Shown: piece after piece, positions 9,220-19,348 of the stretch
How the letters are laid out: each line of letters starts with the position of its first letter
Numbering within the stretch: position 1 is the first letter of the stretch
Source of the DNA: Rhodococcus sp. SMB37
GTDB lineage: Bacteria; Actinomycetota; Actinomycetes; Mycobacteriales; Mycobacteriaceae
Direction of reading: 5' to 3'
NCBI RefSeq assembly: GCF_004345605.1
Contig: NZ_SLVY01000002.1
Span: 62,001 to 126,000 of the forward strand
DNA: 64,000 nt
Notes under the pieces: generated by a model
Databases searched by the model: none
Told to the model about the DNA's origin: nothing
The model's input: only the letters and a program-made list of their open reading frames with translations
Position numbers and translations under genes: made by a program

Positions 9220-10668
9220 TCAGACCGGCAGCAGAGCGGCCACCACCTCGGCCAACTGTTTCGCCGAGCGGCATTCGTGCATCGTGATGGCCTCTGCGTA
9301 CACTCGCGCCGCCGAATCACCGGCGCCCCACTGGCCACGCGGCTCAGGATTGAGCCAGTGTGCGTGCCGCGCAACCTGGACCATGTGCCCGAGGGCATCG
9401 AGGTTGGGGTTGCGGTAGTTGTTCCGGCCGTCACCGAGGATCAGCAGGGAACTGCGGCTGGTGAGGCTGTGCGCGTGCTTCTCGTTGAACGTGGCGAAGG
9501 CGTTGCCGTAGTCGGAGTGGCCGTCGTACGTGATCAGCTCCGCTTCGCGCAGCATCTGCGACATCGCCGTACCGAGGTCGATGCCGGCTGCGAAGTGGTG
9601 GGTCACCTCATCGGTGGTGTCGATGAACGCGAACACCCGAACCCGGGAGAACTGCTCCCGCAACGCATGCACGAGCAGCAGCGTGAAGTGCGAGAAACCC
9701 GCGACCGAACCCGAGACATCGCACATGACGACGAGTTCCGGCCGTGCCGGGCGTGGCTTGCGATTGATGAGGTCGATGGGCACACCGCCCGTCGACATCG
9801 ACTTACGTAGCGTGCGCCGCAGATCGATGGCACCGGCGCGGCTTCGGCGCCGCCGTGCCGCGAGCCGGCTCGCAAGGAGCCGTGCGAGCGGCATCACCTG
9901 GCGGCGCAACGCCACGAGCTCGGCGTCGGAGGCACGCAGGAAGTCGACTTCTTCGGCGAGTTTCGGAACCCCGTACTTCTCGACTCGATCGCGACCGAGT
10001 TGTTCGGCGGTCCGGCGCCGGGTCTCCCGTTCGATCATCGCCCGGAAGTCGGCGATCCGTCGTGCCGCGGTCTGCCGCGCGATCTCGGTCTCGTAGTCGC
10101 CGGTGTCGCGGTCGGCGCTCGACGCGTTGCCGAGGAGCCCCTCGAGAATTCTGGTGAGCAACGTCTCCGGGGAGACGTCACGCAAAGTCTGATATGCCGA
10201 GAACGACGGCCCGTTCGAGGACTTGTACTGGCCGAGTTCTTCGACGAGCTGCGCGGTGAGCATCTCGGTCGTGGCGACGGCGTCCGGGGAGTCGTCGGCG
10301 AGGAGTTCGGCGATCAGGTCGCGCACGGCCTCGAGATCGATCTCGCCGGAGGATGTGCGGGGCAACGTGAATTCGGCACCTTCGGCACCGCGCCGGCCGA
10401 TGGCCGCCGGGAACCACAGGTCGAACAACGCATCGAAGGTCGGACGGTGAGTAGGCCGCCGCAGCAGTGTGCACGCCAGACCCTCGCGCAGCATCTCCCG
10501 GTCGAGCAGGTCGATCACCGACATGACCTGGCCCGCGTCGACAGTTTCGGACGGACCCACCGGGATACCGCGACGCCGCAGCGCTTCGACGAATCCGACG
10601 AGATGACCGGGAATTCCGTGCGGCGCCTTCAGCGTTCCGCCCGGACCGGATGTCGGTGCCCCGGCCAT
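9220..10668 (-). CDS. VWA-domain, CoxE-like protein
   Basis: A 482-residue cytosolic protein. The N-terminal two thirds are helical and charged. The C-terminal von Willebrand factor A domain has a MIDAS metal site, DVSGS at residues 317-321 ([15 protein letters not shown]), plus a later [11 protein letters not shown] strand. Proteins of this CoxE-like type are partnered by MoxR AAA+ ATPases, and the moxR gene lies one base upstream on the same strand. Such pairs are thought to act as chaperones that assemble or metallate a client complex. No client such as a CO dehydrogenase gene is near, so the target is unknown. The order equals Mtb Rv2425c-Rv2426c. Confidence 0.85.
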   Translation of the reverse strand: MAGAPTSGPGGTLKAPHGIPGHLVGFVEALRRRGIPVGPSETVDAGQVMSVIDLLDREMLREGLACTLLRRPTHRPTFDALFDLWFPAAIGRRGAEGAEFTLPRTSSGEIDLEAVRDLIAELLADDSPDAVATTEMLTAQLVEELGQYKSSNGPSFSAYQTLRDVSPETLLTRILEGLLGNASSADRDTGDYETEIARQTAARRIADFRAMIERETRRRTAEQLGRDRVEKYGVPKLAEEVDFLRASDAELVALRRQVMPLARLLASRLAARRRRSRAGAIDLRRTLRKSMSTGGVPIDLINRKPRPARPELVVMCDVSGSVAGFSHFTLLLVHALREQFSRVRVFAFIDTTDEVTHHFAAGIDLGTAMSQMLREAELITYDGHSDYGNAFATFNEKHAHSLTSRSSLLILGDGRNNYRNPNLDALGHMVQVARHAHWLNPEPRGQWGAGDSAARVYAEAITMHECRSAKQLAEVVAALLPV

Positions 10669-10669
10669 G

Positions 10670-11566
10670 TCAGTTCAGCCGGAGCTCTGCTGCTGCACGA
10701 TCCTGATCGGACCGATGCTTGAGAACGACACCGAGAGTGGTGCGTACGGCTGCATCGTCGAGGGTGTCCATTCCCAGAGCGAGCAGCGTCCGGCCCCAGT
10801 CGATGGTCTCGGCGACCGATGGCACCTTCTTGAGCTGCATGCCGCGCAGCACGTGGACGGTGCGGACGAGTTGCTCGGCGACCGCCTCGGACAGCTCGGG
10901 GACCCGGCTCGCGAGGATCCGTCGTTCGAGGTCGGCGTCCGGGAAATCGAGGTGTAGGAACAGGCACCGGCGCTTGAGGGCCTCGGACAATTCGCGCGTC
11001 GCGTTGGACGTCAGGACCGAGAACGGCTTGCGGGACGCCCGGATGGTGCCGAGTTCGGGGACCGTCACCGCGAAGTCGCTGAGCACCTCGAGGAGCAGCC
11101 CCTCGATCTCGACGTCGGCCTTGTCGACCTCGTCGATGAGCAGGACCGTTGGGTCGTCGCGCCGGATCGCGGTGAGCAACGGACGCGACAGCAGGAACTC
11201 CTCGGAGAACACGTCTTCCTTCGTCGAATCCCACGATTCACCTGCTGCGGCGTTCGCCCCCGCCGACTGGATCCGCAGAATCTGCTTCGCGTGGTTCCAC
11301 TCGTAGAGCGCGCGGGATTCGTCGACGCCCTCGTAACACTGCAGCCGTACCAGTTCGGCGCCGGAAGTCTGCGCGACGGCGCGTGCCAGCTCGGTCTTGC
11401 CGACACCGGCGGGGCCTTCGATGAGCAGCGGCTTGTCGAGCCGGTCGGCGAGGAACACCGACGTGGCCGTGGCCTTGTCGGCGAGGTAGCCGGTCTCGGC
11501 GAGCCGGTCGATCACGTCCTGGACGTCCGCGAAGATCGGCGGAGTGGTCGGCAGCGCACGATCCAC
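10670..11566 (-). CDS. MoxR-family AAA+ ATPase
   Basis: A 298-residue AAA+ ATPase. Walker A is GPAGVGKTE (51-59) and Walker B is VLLIDEVDK (141-149), followed by the sensor-1 strand VLTSNATREL. Both ATP sites look intact. A GTG start at 11566 is preceded by AAAGGA. The next gene, one base downstream, is the VWA partner, so the two probably form a MoxR-VWA unit of unknown client. It follows proA by 46 bp, as in Mtb (Rv2427c-Rv2426c). Confidence 0.9.
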   Translation of the reverse strand: MDRALPTTPPIFADVQDVIDRLAETGYLADKATATSVFLADRLDKPLLIEGPAGVGKTELARAVAQTSGAELVRLQCYEGVDESRALYEWNHAKQILRIQSAGANAAAGESWDSTKEDVFSEEFLLSRPLLTAIRRDDPTVLLIDEVDKADVEIEGLLLEVLSDFAVTVPELGTIRASRKPFSVLTSNATRELSEALKRRCLFLHLDFPDADLERRILASRVPELSEAVAEQLVRTVHVLRGMQLKKVPSVAETIDWGRTLLALGMDTLDDAAVRTTLGVVLKHRSDQDRAAAELRLN

Positions 11567-11612
11567 GCTGTGTCCTTTCGTCGTGCTGATCGGTCGAATG
11601 GTCGGCTGGTCG

Positions 11613-12908
11613 TCAGACCGGCCGCGTGTGGCCTTCGCCCCACACCACCCACTTGGTGGAGGTCAATTCGGGTAGGCCCATCGGGCCACGAGCGTGCAAC
11701 TTCTGGGTCGAGATTCCGATTTCGGCGCCGAACCCGAACTGCTCGCCGTCGGTGAATGCGGTGGACGCGTTGACCATGACGGCCGCCGCATCGACCCGCG
11801 CGGTGAACTCTCGGGCCGCAGCGAGGTCCGAGGTGACGATCGCCTCGGTATGACCCGTGCCGTACTTGTCGATGTGATCGACCGCTTCGTCGAGACCGTC
11901 GACGACTGCAAGCGCCACGTCGAGGCTGAGATACTCCTCGGCCCAGTCGTTCTCGGTTGCGGGTACGAGTCCGGGCAGGTCGCCGTGGACAGTGACGCTG
12001 TGGGACTGCAGGACCTGCAGCAGCTTCGGTACGACGGTGTCGGCGACGGCCTTGTCGACGAGGATCGTTTCGGCGGTGTTGCACACGCTCGGGCGGCGCG
12101 TCTTGGCGTTGACGACGATCTTCTCCGCCATCACCGGATCGGCCGCAGAGTGGATGTAGACATGGCAGTTCCCCACACCGGTTTCGATGGTGGGCACAGT
12201 CGCGTCGCGGACGACCGCCGAGATCAGGCCGGCACCGCCGCGCGGGATCACGACGTCGACGAGCCCGCGGGCCTGGATCAGGTGCGTCACCGACGACCGG
12301 TCGGCGCTCGGCAGCAACTGCACCGCATCTTCGGGCAATCCCTGAGCGGCGAGCGAACCCCGCAGTGCATCGACGAGCGCCGCATTCGAATGTGCCGCGG
12401 ACGACGAGCCGCGCAGCAACGCTGCGTTGCCCGATTTGAGTGCGAGCCCGAACGCGTCGACGGTGACGTTCGGGCGCGCCTCGTAGACCATGCCGACCAC
12501 ACCGAGCGGCACGCGGAGCTGACGGAGTTCGAGCCCGTTGGGCAACGTGGAACCGCGCACCACTTCGCCGACCGGATCGGGCAGTCCGGCGACCTGCCGC
12601 AGACCCGACGCGATTCCTTCGATACGGGCCTCCGTCAGACGCAGTCGATCGAGGAGCGACTCCTCGGTACCGCCCGCGCGCGCGGCGTCGATGTCGGCGG
12701 CGTTGGCCTCGAGCACCGCGTGCGACGCAGCGAGAAGCGCGTCGGCTGCCGCATGCAATGCGGCATCCTTCTGCGCGGTCGTGAGCAGGGCGAGCCGCCG
12801 GGAGGCGACACGGGCGCCGCGGGCGGCAGCGTGCACCGCTTCGCGAGTGTCGATCGCCTCGGCTTCCGCGGAACCGGATGCGGTGGAGTCAGGGGTCACG
12901 GCAGTCAT
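11613..12908 (-). CDS. proA: Gamma-glutamyl phosphate reductase
   Basis: A 431-residue aldehyde-dehydrogenase-superfamily enzyme that reduces gamma-glutamyl phosphate with NADPH in proline synthesis. [14 protein letters not shown] is the ProA signature, and the catalytic cysteine is C276 in [10 protein letters not shown]. The ATG at 12908 gives a normal-length protein; the open frame upstream of it is antisense to ddl. proB is not in the window. It heads the proA-moxR-VWA-nadD run. This gene also marks the junction between the two blocks that are far apart in Mtb. Confidence 0.95.
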   Translation of the reverse strand: MTAVTPDSTASGSAEAEAIDTREAVHAAARGARVASRRLALLTTAQKDAALHAAADALLAASHAVLEANAADIDAARAGGTEESLLDRLRLTEARIEGIASGLRQVAGLPDPVGEVVRGSTLPNGLELRQLRVPLGVVGMVYEARPNVTVDAFGLALKSGNAALLRGSSSAAHSNAALVDALRGSLAAQGLPEDAVQLLPSADRSSVTHLIQARGLVDVVIPRGGAGLISAVVRDATVPTIETGVGNCHVYIHSAADPVMAEKIVVNAKTRRPSVCNTAETILVDKAVADTVVPKLLQVLQSHSVTVHGDLPGLVPATENDWAEEYLSLDVALAVVDGLDEAVDHIDKYGTGHTEAIVTSDLAAAREFTARVDAAAVMVNASTAFTDGEQFGFGAEIGISTQKLHARGPMGLPELTSTKWVVWGEGHTRPV

Positions 12909-12967
12909 GGCCACAGCGTAGTCGCGATGGTGACCGAGCCGACAGGCAGCTCGGGCCGGAACGGGCT

Positions 12968-14074
12968 TCAGCGCAGCCCGGTGCCCCGCGCAAGTGCAGT
13001 GCGGATCAGGGTGGACACGAGTTCGCGGTTGTCGATGCCGACTGCCTCCCACATCCGCGGATACATCGAGATCGACGTGAAACCGGGCATCGTGTTGATC
13101 TCGTTGATCACCGGACCGTTCTCGGTGACGAAGAAGTCCACCCGGGAGAGCCCCTGGCAGTCGAGTGCGCGGAAGGCGCGCACCGCCAGGTCGCGGATCT
13201 CGTCGGACACGTCGTCGTCGAGCTTGGCCGGGACGTCGAATTCGCACACGTCGTCGAGGTACTTGGTGTCGAAGTCGTAGAACGCTTCGTGATTGCCCGA
13301 GGAATCGGGCATGCGGATCTCGGCGACGACGCTGGCGCGGACATCTCCGTCCGGAAACTCGAGGACACCACATTCGACCTCGCGGCCGACGATCGCCGAT
13401 TCGACGATGACCTTCGGATCATGCAGGCGTGCCTTGTCCACGGCGGCGTCGAGCGACGCCCAATCGGTGACGCGGCTGATGCCGATCGATGATCCACCGC
13501 GCGCGGGCTTGACGAACACGGGCAGACCCAGGCGGTCCTTCTGTTCGTCGGTGAGCGTCGCGACACCGGGACGGAGCACGATCTGGGAGCCGACCGGCAG
13601 GCCTTCTGCTGCGAGCAGCTTCTTCGTGAATTCCTTGTCCATACCGGCGGCGCTCGCGAGTACGCCCGGTCCCACGTAGGGAATTCCGGCGAGCTCGAGC
13701 AACCCCTGGAGAGTGCCGTCCTCACCGTTGGCGCCGTGCAACACGGGAAACACGACGTCGACCGACGCGAAGACCTTGCCGAAGTCGCCCTCGTCGAGAG
13801 CGACGAGGTCGCCACTTCGCGTCGGGTCGGCGGTGAGCACCAGCGCGGATCCCGTGGTATCGACGACGGGCAGTTCACGCCCGGCCATCGCGAGCTTTTC
13901 CGGATCCGAGCTTGCGAGTACCCAGGCGCCATCCACGGTGATCCCGACCGGGACGGCTTCGAAGAGGTCGGGATCCAGGTTGCGCAGGACGCTGCCTGCC
14001 GAGACGCAGGAGACGGAATGTTCGTTGCTGCGGCCGCCGAACACGACAGCCACCCGGGTGCGGGGGTTACTCAC
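12968..14074 (-). CDS. ddl: D-alanine--D-alanine ligase
   Basis: A 368-residue ATP-grasp ligase that makes the D-Ala-D-Ala dipeptide for peptidoglycan. It opens with [20 protein letters not shown], has the substrate loop [11 protein letters not shown], the ATP-grasp segment [17 protein letters not shown], and ends with the metal-site region [23 protein letters not shown] 14074 gives a length like Mtb Ddl. A GTG at 14131, overlapping the lyase stop as GTGA, would add 19 residues and allow translational coupling, so the start is not settled. It is third in gpsA-lyase-ddl; the Mtb pair Rv2982c-Rv2981c lacks the lyase between them. Confidence 0.94.
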   Translation of the reverse strand: MSNPRTRVAVVFGGRSNEHSVSCVSAGSVLRNLDPDLFEAVPVGITVDGAWVLASSDPEKLAMAGRELPVVDTTGSALVLTADPTRSGDLVALDEGDFGKVFASVDVVFPVLHGANGEDGTLQGLLELAGIPYVGPGVLASAAGMDKEFTKKLLAAEGLPVGSQIVLRPGVATLTDEQKDRLGLPVFVKPARGGSSIGISRVTDWASLDAAVDKARLHDPKVIVESAIVGREVECGVLEFPDGDVRASVVAEIRMPDSSGNHEAFYDFDTKYLDDVCEFDVPAKLDDDVSDEIRDLAVRAFRALDCQGLSRVDFFVTENGPVINEINTMPGFTSISMYPRMWEAVGIDNRELVSTLIRTALARGTGLR

Positions 14075-14127
14075 GGCACACACCGTACCGGTAACGGGGG
14101 TCTCGGCCCCAGCCGGTTTCCCGTGGT

Positions 14128-15252
14128 TCACGAGGTGTGTAGCGCTGCATCAAGATCGGCGAGCAGATCGTCGGTGTCCTCGATACCGCACGACAGCCGC
14201 ACGAACCCCGCAGCCACCTGATCACCCCAGCGGGCGCGCCGATCCGCCGTTGTGTGAATCCCACCGAAGCTGGTAGCAGAGACGACCAGCTCCGACGAGC
14301 GCACGAAGCGGTGGAAGCGGTCGGCGTTGTCGAGCCGGAAGGTGACGAGGGGCCCGAACCTGCGCATCTGCGCCGCTGCGACAGGGTGGGCCGGGTCAGT
14401 CGGCAGGCCCGGATAACGGACGCCTGCGACGGCGGGATGCTCTGCAAGCATCTGCGCGATCGCATGCGCGTTCGCGCATTGCCGCTCGAAGCGCAAACCC
14501 GCCGTGCCCAGACTCCGATGGGCCAGCCAGGTCTCGAACGGGCCCAGCACGGTCCCCGACAACAGCCGCTCCCGATCGATGCGTGGAAGCAGGGTGTCGT
14601 CGCGCACGGCGATGTACCCGAAAAGCAGATCACTGTGCCCGCTGAGCGATTTCGTGCCGCTGGCCACCACGACGTCGGCACCGAGGCAAAGCGGCTGTTG
14701 GCCGAGCGGCGTGGCCGTCGTGTTGTCGACCAGCAGGAGTGCACCGGCCGCGCGACAGGTCGCTGCGGTCGCCGCAAGGTCCACGGTGTCGAGGCCTGGG
14801 TTCGACGGAGTCTCGACGAGGACCACCGCACCCTCGGGCGCCTCCGCGAGCACGGTGCCGAGCGTGCCGTCGCAGAACTCGGGCACCGATAGTTCGTGGA
14901 CCACCGCACCGAACGGTTCGAGGCAGTCACGCGCATACATGCGCACCTGGTAGTACCCGTCCGACGGGACCACGACCACCCCGCCGGGGCCGGCAAGCGC
15001 ACGGAGCGCGACGGTGATCGCAGACATCCCGGAGCCCACGACGCGAGCTGCGGACGCGTCCTCGAGGGCCGCGAGTGCCCGTTCGAGGTCGCGCCATCCG
15101 GGGTTCGACGCCCGCGCGTAGGTGTCCGACTCGGTGAGTTCGTCCTCACCCAGTCGATACGGCGCCGCGAACACCGGCCCCGGCTGCAGCGGATCTCCTG
15201 GGACACCCTCTACAGCAACAGCTTCGACGCAGCGAGTCGAATCTCCGAGCAT
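14128..15252 (-). CDS. Cystathionine gamma-lyase-type PLP enzyme (Cys/Met metabolism family)
   Basis: A 374-residue fold-type-I PLP enzyme. YARASNP (45-51) is the phosphate-binding YxRxxNP box, ETPSNPG and [11 protein letters not shown] lie on the cofactor face, and [11 protein letters not shown] carries the Schiff-base lysine K201. ATG 15252 has GGAG 8 nt upstream and sits 5 bp after the gpsA stop; a GTG at 15261 overlapping that stop is the alternative. Actinobacterial members at this position are usually annotated as cystathionine gamma-lyase (cystathionine to cysteine, 2-oxobutyrate and ammonia), but the family includes synthases and methionine lyases. Its place between a glycerol-phosphate dehydrogenase and a cell-wall ligase gives no metabolic hint. 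Confidence 0.85.
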   Translation of the reverse strand: MLGDSTRCVEAVAVEGVPGDPLQPGPVFAAPYRLGEDELTESDTYARASNPGWRDLERALAALEDASAARVVGSGMSAITVALRALAGPGGVVVVPSDGYYQVRMYARDCLEPFGAVVHELSVPEFCDGTLGTVLAEAPEGAVVLVETPSNPGLDTVDLAATAATCRAAGALLLVDNTTATPLGQQPLCLGADVVVASGTKSLSGHSDLLFGYIAVRDDTLLPRIDRERLLSGTVLGPFETWLAHRSLGTAGLRFERQCANAHAIAQMLAEHPAVAGVRYPGLPTDPAHPVAAAQMRRFGPLVTFRLDNADRFHRFVRSSELVVSATSFGGIHTTADRRARWGDQVAAGFVRLSCGIEDTDDLLADLDAALHTS

Positions 15253-15257
15253 CAGGA

Positions 15258-16274
15258 TCACTCCGGCTTCACACGGCGACCGAGTAGCAGCCCGATCGCA
15301 TCCTGGACCGACATACCCTCGTGACAGACGCGATGCACCGCGTCCGTGAGGGGCATCTCGACGTCGTAACTGGCGGCAAGTTCCCGCACCGACGTGCAGG
15401 ATTTGACTCCTTCGGCCACCTGACCGTGCGTGGCTTCCTGAGCACTCTCGAGCGTCTCCCCTCGGCCGAGACGCTCCCCGAAGGTACGGTTGCGTGAGAG
15501 CGGTGAGGTACATGTGGCAACGAGATCGCCCACCCCCGCCAGACCCGACAACGTCGCGGGCTTGGCCCCGAGCGCGGTTCCGAGCCGGATGATCTCGGCG
15601 AGACCGCGGGTGATGATGCTCGCCACGGTGTTGTCCCCCAGACCTACACCGGCGGCCATGCCGCACGCGAGCGCAATGACGTTCTTACAGGCGCCACCGA
15701 TTTCACACCCGACAACGTCGGTGTTGGTGTAGGGACGGAAATACCCTGTGGCACAGGCCTTCTGAATTTCGATCGCACGGGTGGACTCGGGACACGCGAT
15801 CACCGTGGCGGCAGGCTGACCCGCCGCGATCTCACGCGCGAGGTTCGGCCCGGACAGCACCGCGATCCGATTCCGGTCCGCTCCCGTGACCTGGCCGACC
15901 ACCTGGCTCATCCGCATCAGGGTGCCACTCTCGATCCCTTTCGCAAGACTGAGCAGAGTCGCATCGTCGGCGATGTCGTCCCGCCACTGCGCGAGATTGA
16001 CCCGCAGCGTCTGGGACGGCACCGCGAGAACGACGAAGTCGGCGCCGTCCAGCGCGACCCGGTGATCGGAGGTCGCCGACAGGGTTGCAGGCAGATCGAC
16101 ACCGGGGAGATAGTCGGGGTTCTCGTGCCGCTCCCGAATGGACCGCGCCATCTCCTCCCGGCGCGCCCAGACGGTCACGTCGGTACCCGCCTCCGCGAGG
16201 ACCTTCGCAAATGCCGTCCCCCATGAACCCGCCCCCAGAATCGCCGCTTTGGTCACACGGTCCCCCTCACTCAT
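15258..16274 (-). CDS. gpsA: NAD(P)H-dependent glycerol-3-phosphate dehydrogenase
   Basis: A 338-residue dehydrogenase that reduces dihydroxyacetone phosphate to sn-glycerol-3-phosphate for phospholipids. The N-terminal Rossmann motif is [40 protein letters not shown] and [16 protein letters not shown] are the GpsA signatures, the last containing the catalytic lysine. ATG 16274 ([12 protein letters not shown]) is used; GTG 16256 six codons later, with GAGGGGG just ahead, is an alternative. It heads a gpsA-lyase-ddl operon and diverges from fbiD across 162 bp. Confidence 0.94.
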   Translation of the reverse strand: MSEGDRVTKAAILGAGSWGTAFAKVLAEAGTDVTVWARREEMARSIRERHENPDYLPGVDLPATLSATSDHRVALDGADFVVLAVPSQTLRVNLAQWRDDIADDATLLSLAKGIESGTLMRMSQVVGQVTGADRNRIAVLSGPNLAREIAAGQPAATVIACPESTRAIEIQKACATGYFRPYTNTDVVGCEIGGACKNVIALACGMAAGVGLGDNTVASIITRGLAEIIRLGTALGAKPATLSGLAGVGDLVATCTSPLSRNRTFGERLGRGETLESAQEATHGQVAEGVKSCTSVRELAASYDVEMPLTDAVHRVCHEGMSVQDAIGLLLGRRVKPE

Positions 16275-16436
16275 CTCGTTGTGCAGTCGTCTCGCTGCAC
16301 TGTCGTCCCACCGCATCACGGCCTCGCCGGATGCATCTCCACCACGGGTGCGTCCAGTATCGCCCAAACCCGATGAGCGCACCGCGAGACGGCACGCCGG
16401 GATGCATCCGTTCGTGGAACTGGCAGAATCCGGAGC

Positions 16437-17108
16437 ATGACCGATGTGCACGTGCTCCTCCCCGTCAAGGCATTGAGCCTGGCGAAGACACGGCTCGCGC
16501 ACATCCTCGACCCGTCCACACGCTCCGACCTGGTCGTCGCGATGCTCATCGACACCCTCGCCGCGGCCTTGGGGCTACCCGGTGCGGTCGCCACCGTGGT
16601 GACGTCGGATCCGATCGCAACCGACGTCGCGCTCGGGCACGGCGCCCGGGTACTGCCCGATCCCGCATATCGTGGCGAGTCCGATCCCCTCAACACAGCA
16701 CTCGACGTCGCCGCTGCACACGTTCGCGCGCACTCACCGGGAACCGATCTCGTCGCACTGCAGGCCGACCTTCCGGCGCTGCGATCATCGGAACTCTCAG
16801 CTGCGCTCACCGAAGCACGACTGTTCGGCAGAGCCATTGTCGCCGATCACACCGGCACCGGAACCGCGGCGCTGTTCCAGTGCACGCCGGATGGTCCACT
16901 CGAGCCCATGTTCGGAGTCGACTCTGCGCGACGGCACGTCCGATCCGGAGCGAAGGCGCTGACCGAACCGCTGGACGGGCTGCGCTTGGACGTCGACACC
17001 ATCGACGATCTCGAGGCGGCTGTCCGGCTCGGCACCGGTGCCGCCACGAGTCGGGTCCTCGACCGGATCGGGTTCGCGCTTCCCGAACGCTCACCCGGCG
17101 TCCACTGA
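16437..17108 (+). CDS. fbiD: Phosphoenolpyruvate/2-phospholactate guanylyltransferase of F420 synthesis
   Basis: A 223-residue CofC/FbiD-family nucleotidyltransferase. The N-terminus [20 protein letters not shown] carries the phosphate-binding KxxxxAKTRL pattern, followed by [18 protein letters not shown], a [13 protein letters not shown] metal-binding strand and DTGTAA-like residues in [11 protein letters not shown]. In Mtb the orthologue (Rv2983, FbiD) joins GTP to phosphoenolpyruvate to start the coenzyme F420 side chain. The former name is cofC. It is 36 bp upstream of ppk, as in Mtb. The gene at 24308 encodes a possible F420-using protein. Confidence 0.9.
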   Translation: MTDVHVLLPVKALSLAKTRLAHILDPSTRSDLVVAMLIDTLAAALGLPGAVATVVTSDPIATDVALGHGARVLPDPAYRGESDPLNTALDVAAAHVRAHSPGTDLVALQADLPALRSSELSAALTEARLFGRAIVADHTGTGTAALFQCTPDGPLEPMFGVDSARRHVRSGAKALTEPLDGLRLDVDTIDDLEAAVRLGTGAATSRVLDRIGFALPERSPGVH

Positions 17109-17144
17109 CTCACGGATTCATGATGTTCCTGCAACAATGAGATA

Positions 17145-19337
17145 GTGACCCACGGCGATACCACCGACTCGAACGTCGGATCCGAAGATGCACCCCCTGC
17201 CCGCGCCGTTTCCCGATCAGTGCGTGCGACCGCTACACCCGCTGCACCGCCCGCCGCAGCCGAACACCGTGTCCTGGGCGCGGATGGGCTTCCGGCCGAC
17301 CGATACCTCAACCGGGAATTGAGCTGGCTGGATTTCAACGCGCGCGTACTCGCCCTCGCCGAGGACAGGTCGATCCCACTTCTCGAGCGAGCGAAGTTCC
17401 TGGCGATCTTCGCGTCCAATCTCGACGAGTTCTACATGGTTCGCGTCGCCGGCCTCAAACGCCGCGCGGAAACAGGACTGTCGGTACGGTCCGCCGACGG
17501 CCTGTCGCCGAGGGCACAACTCGCACTCATTGCATCGAGCACACAGGAACTCGCCGGACGCCAGGCCCAGGTCTTTCTCGAGTCGGTACTTCCCGCCCTT
17601 GCCGCAGAAGGTATCTCGATCATCCGTTGGTCGGATCTAACCGAGCCCCAGAAGACACGGTTGACCCGATATTTCGCCGAGCAGATCTTTCCCGTCCTCA
17701 CTCCGCTCGCCGTGGACCCCGCCCACCCGTTCCCATACATCAGTGGGTTGAGCCTGAATCTGGCTGTCACCGTGAAGGATCTGAATTCGGCGGGCGAGCA
17801 TTTCGCGCGTGTGAAGGTCCCCGACAACGTCGACCGGTATGTCCGGGTCGACCAGGTCGACGGGTCGCACGAGATTCCGCTCTTCCTCCCCCTCGAGGAA
17901 TTGATCGCTGCGCACCTCGACGTTCTGTTCCCGGGGATGGAAGTCGTCGAGCACCACGCATTCCGAGTCACCCGTAATGCGGATTTCGACGTCGAGGAGG
18001 ACCGCGACGAAGATCTGCTGCAGGCTCTCGAACGCGAACTCGCGCGCCGCCGTTTCGGGTCTCCCGTACGCCTCGAGGTCTCGGACGACATGACCGAGCA
18101 CATGCTCGAATTGCTGCTGCGTGAACTCGATGTCGATCCGTCCGATGTGGTGCAGCTGCCGGGCCTGCTCGATCTGTCCAGCCTCTGGCAAGTCCACGCC
18201 GTGGACCGCCCGGATCTCAAGGATGCCCCGTTCGTTCCCGCAACGCACCCTGCGTTCGGCGAACGCGAAACGCCGAAGAGCGTGTTCTCGACACTGCGCG
18301 AGGGCGACGTGCTCGTCCATCATCCGTACGAGTCATTCTCCACAAGCGTGCAACGTTTCATCGAGCAGGCGGCTGCTGACAGCCAGGTACTGGCGATCAA
18401 GCAGACCTTGTATCGCACGTCCGGCGACTCCCCTATCGTCAATGCGCTCATCGCCGCCGCTGAGGCAGGCAAGCAGGTCGTCGCGCTCGTCGAGATCAAG
18501 GCACGGTTCGACGAGCAGGCGAATATCCAGTGGGCTCGCAAGCTCGAACAGGCCGGCGTCCACGTGGTGTACGGACTGGTGGGTCTCAAGACCCACTGCA
18601 AGACCTCGCTCGTGGTCCGCCGTGAGGGATCGACGATCCGACGCTACTGCCACATCGGCACCGGCAACTACAATCCGAAGACTGCTCGGCTGTACGAGGA
18701 TGTGGGTCTTCTCACATGCTCACCCGAGATCGGCTCCGACCTGACCGACCTCTTCAACACCCTCACCGGTTACTCACGAAAAGCGCAGTACCGCAATCTT
18801 CTCGTGGCTCCGCACGGAGTACGCAAGGGCATCATCGAGCGCATCGAGCGCGAGATCGAGCATCATTCGACAGGCAAGCCCACCGGGATCCGCCTCAAGG
18901 CCAACGCACTCGTCGACGAACAGGTAATCGACGCGTTGTACCGCGCTTCTCGCGCCGGTGTCTCCGTGGAGATCGTCGTTCGCGGAATCTGTGCGCTCGT
19001 GCCGGGTGTGCCGGGGCTGAGCGAGAACATCACCGTGCGATCGATTCTGGGACGTTTCCTCGAACATTCACGCATCCTGCATTTCCGCGGCAGCAACGAG
19101 TTCTGGATCGGCAGCGCCGACATGATGCATCGCAATCTCGACCGCCGCGTCGAGGTGATGGTTCAGGTGAAGGATCCCCAGTTGTGCTTGCAGCTGGGCC
19201 AGATCTTCGACTCCGCGCTGGATCCCGCGACTCGGTGCTGGACCTTGGAATCCGATGGTGCCTGGTCCGCGAGCCCCGCGCCGGGGACTGCCGCACGCGA
19301 TCATCAGGTCGAGCTCATGCGGATTCGCACGTCGTGA
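17145..19337 (+). CDS. ppk1: Polyphosphate kinase 1
   Basis: A 730-residue membrane-associated enzyme that polymerises the gamma-phosphate of ATP into polyphosphate. It starts at GTG with a ~45-residue Ala/Pro/Thr-rich extension before [17 protein letters not shown], the N-domain signature. The catalytic region includes [18 protein letters not shown] and [15 protein letters not shown], where H503 is the phosphohistidine. The second phospholipase-D-like half has [20 protein letters not shown]. The gene lies between fbiD and a MutT1-type gene in the order of Mtb Rv2983-Rv2985, and the spacing (36 and 11 bp) suggests one operon. Confidence 0.96.
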   Translation: MTHGDTTDSNVGSEDAPPARAVSRSVRATATPAAPPAAAEHRVLGADGLPADRYLNRELSWLDFNARVLALAEDRSIPLLERAKFLAIFASNLDEFYMVRVAGLKRRAETGLSVRSADGLSPRAQLALIASSTQELAGRQAQVFLESVLPALAAEGISIIRWSDLTEPQKTRLTRYFAEQIFPVLTPLAVDPAHPFPYISGLSLNLAVTVKDLNSAGEHFARVKVPDNVDRYVRVDQVDGSHEIPLFLPLEELIAAHLDVLFPGMEVVEHHAFRVTRNADFDVEEDRDEDLLQALERELARRRFGSPVRLEVSDDMTEHMLELLLRELDVDPSDVVQLPGLLDLSSLWQVHAVDRPDLKDAPFVPATHPAFGERETPKSVFSTLREGDVLVHHPYESFSTSVQRFIEQAAADSQVLAIKQTLYRTSGDSPIVNALIAAAEAGKQVVALVEIKARFDEQANIQWARKLEQAGVHVVYGLVGLKTHCKTSLVVRREGSTIRRYCHIGTGNYNPKTARLYEDVGLLTCSPEIGSDLTDLFNTLTGYSRKAQYRNLLVAPHGVRKGIIERIEREIEHHSTGKPTGIRLKANALVDEQVIDALYRASRAGVSVEIVVRGICALVPGVPGLSENITVRSILGRFLEHSRILHFRGSNEFWIGSADMMHRNLDRRVEVMVQVKDPQLCLQLGQIFDSALDPATRCWTLESDGAWSASPAPGTAARDHQVELMRIRTS

Positions 19338-19348
19338 ACGGAGGACAG

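Noticed and set aside
11613-13373. 586-codon frame as a longer ProA
   Set aside because: The first 155 codons are antisense to ddl; the conserved protein starts at ATG 12908.
18716-19348. 5' extension of the mutT1 frame into ppk1
   Set aside because: The extension is a shadow of ppk1; GGAGG at 19340-19344 supports the GTG at 19349.
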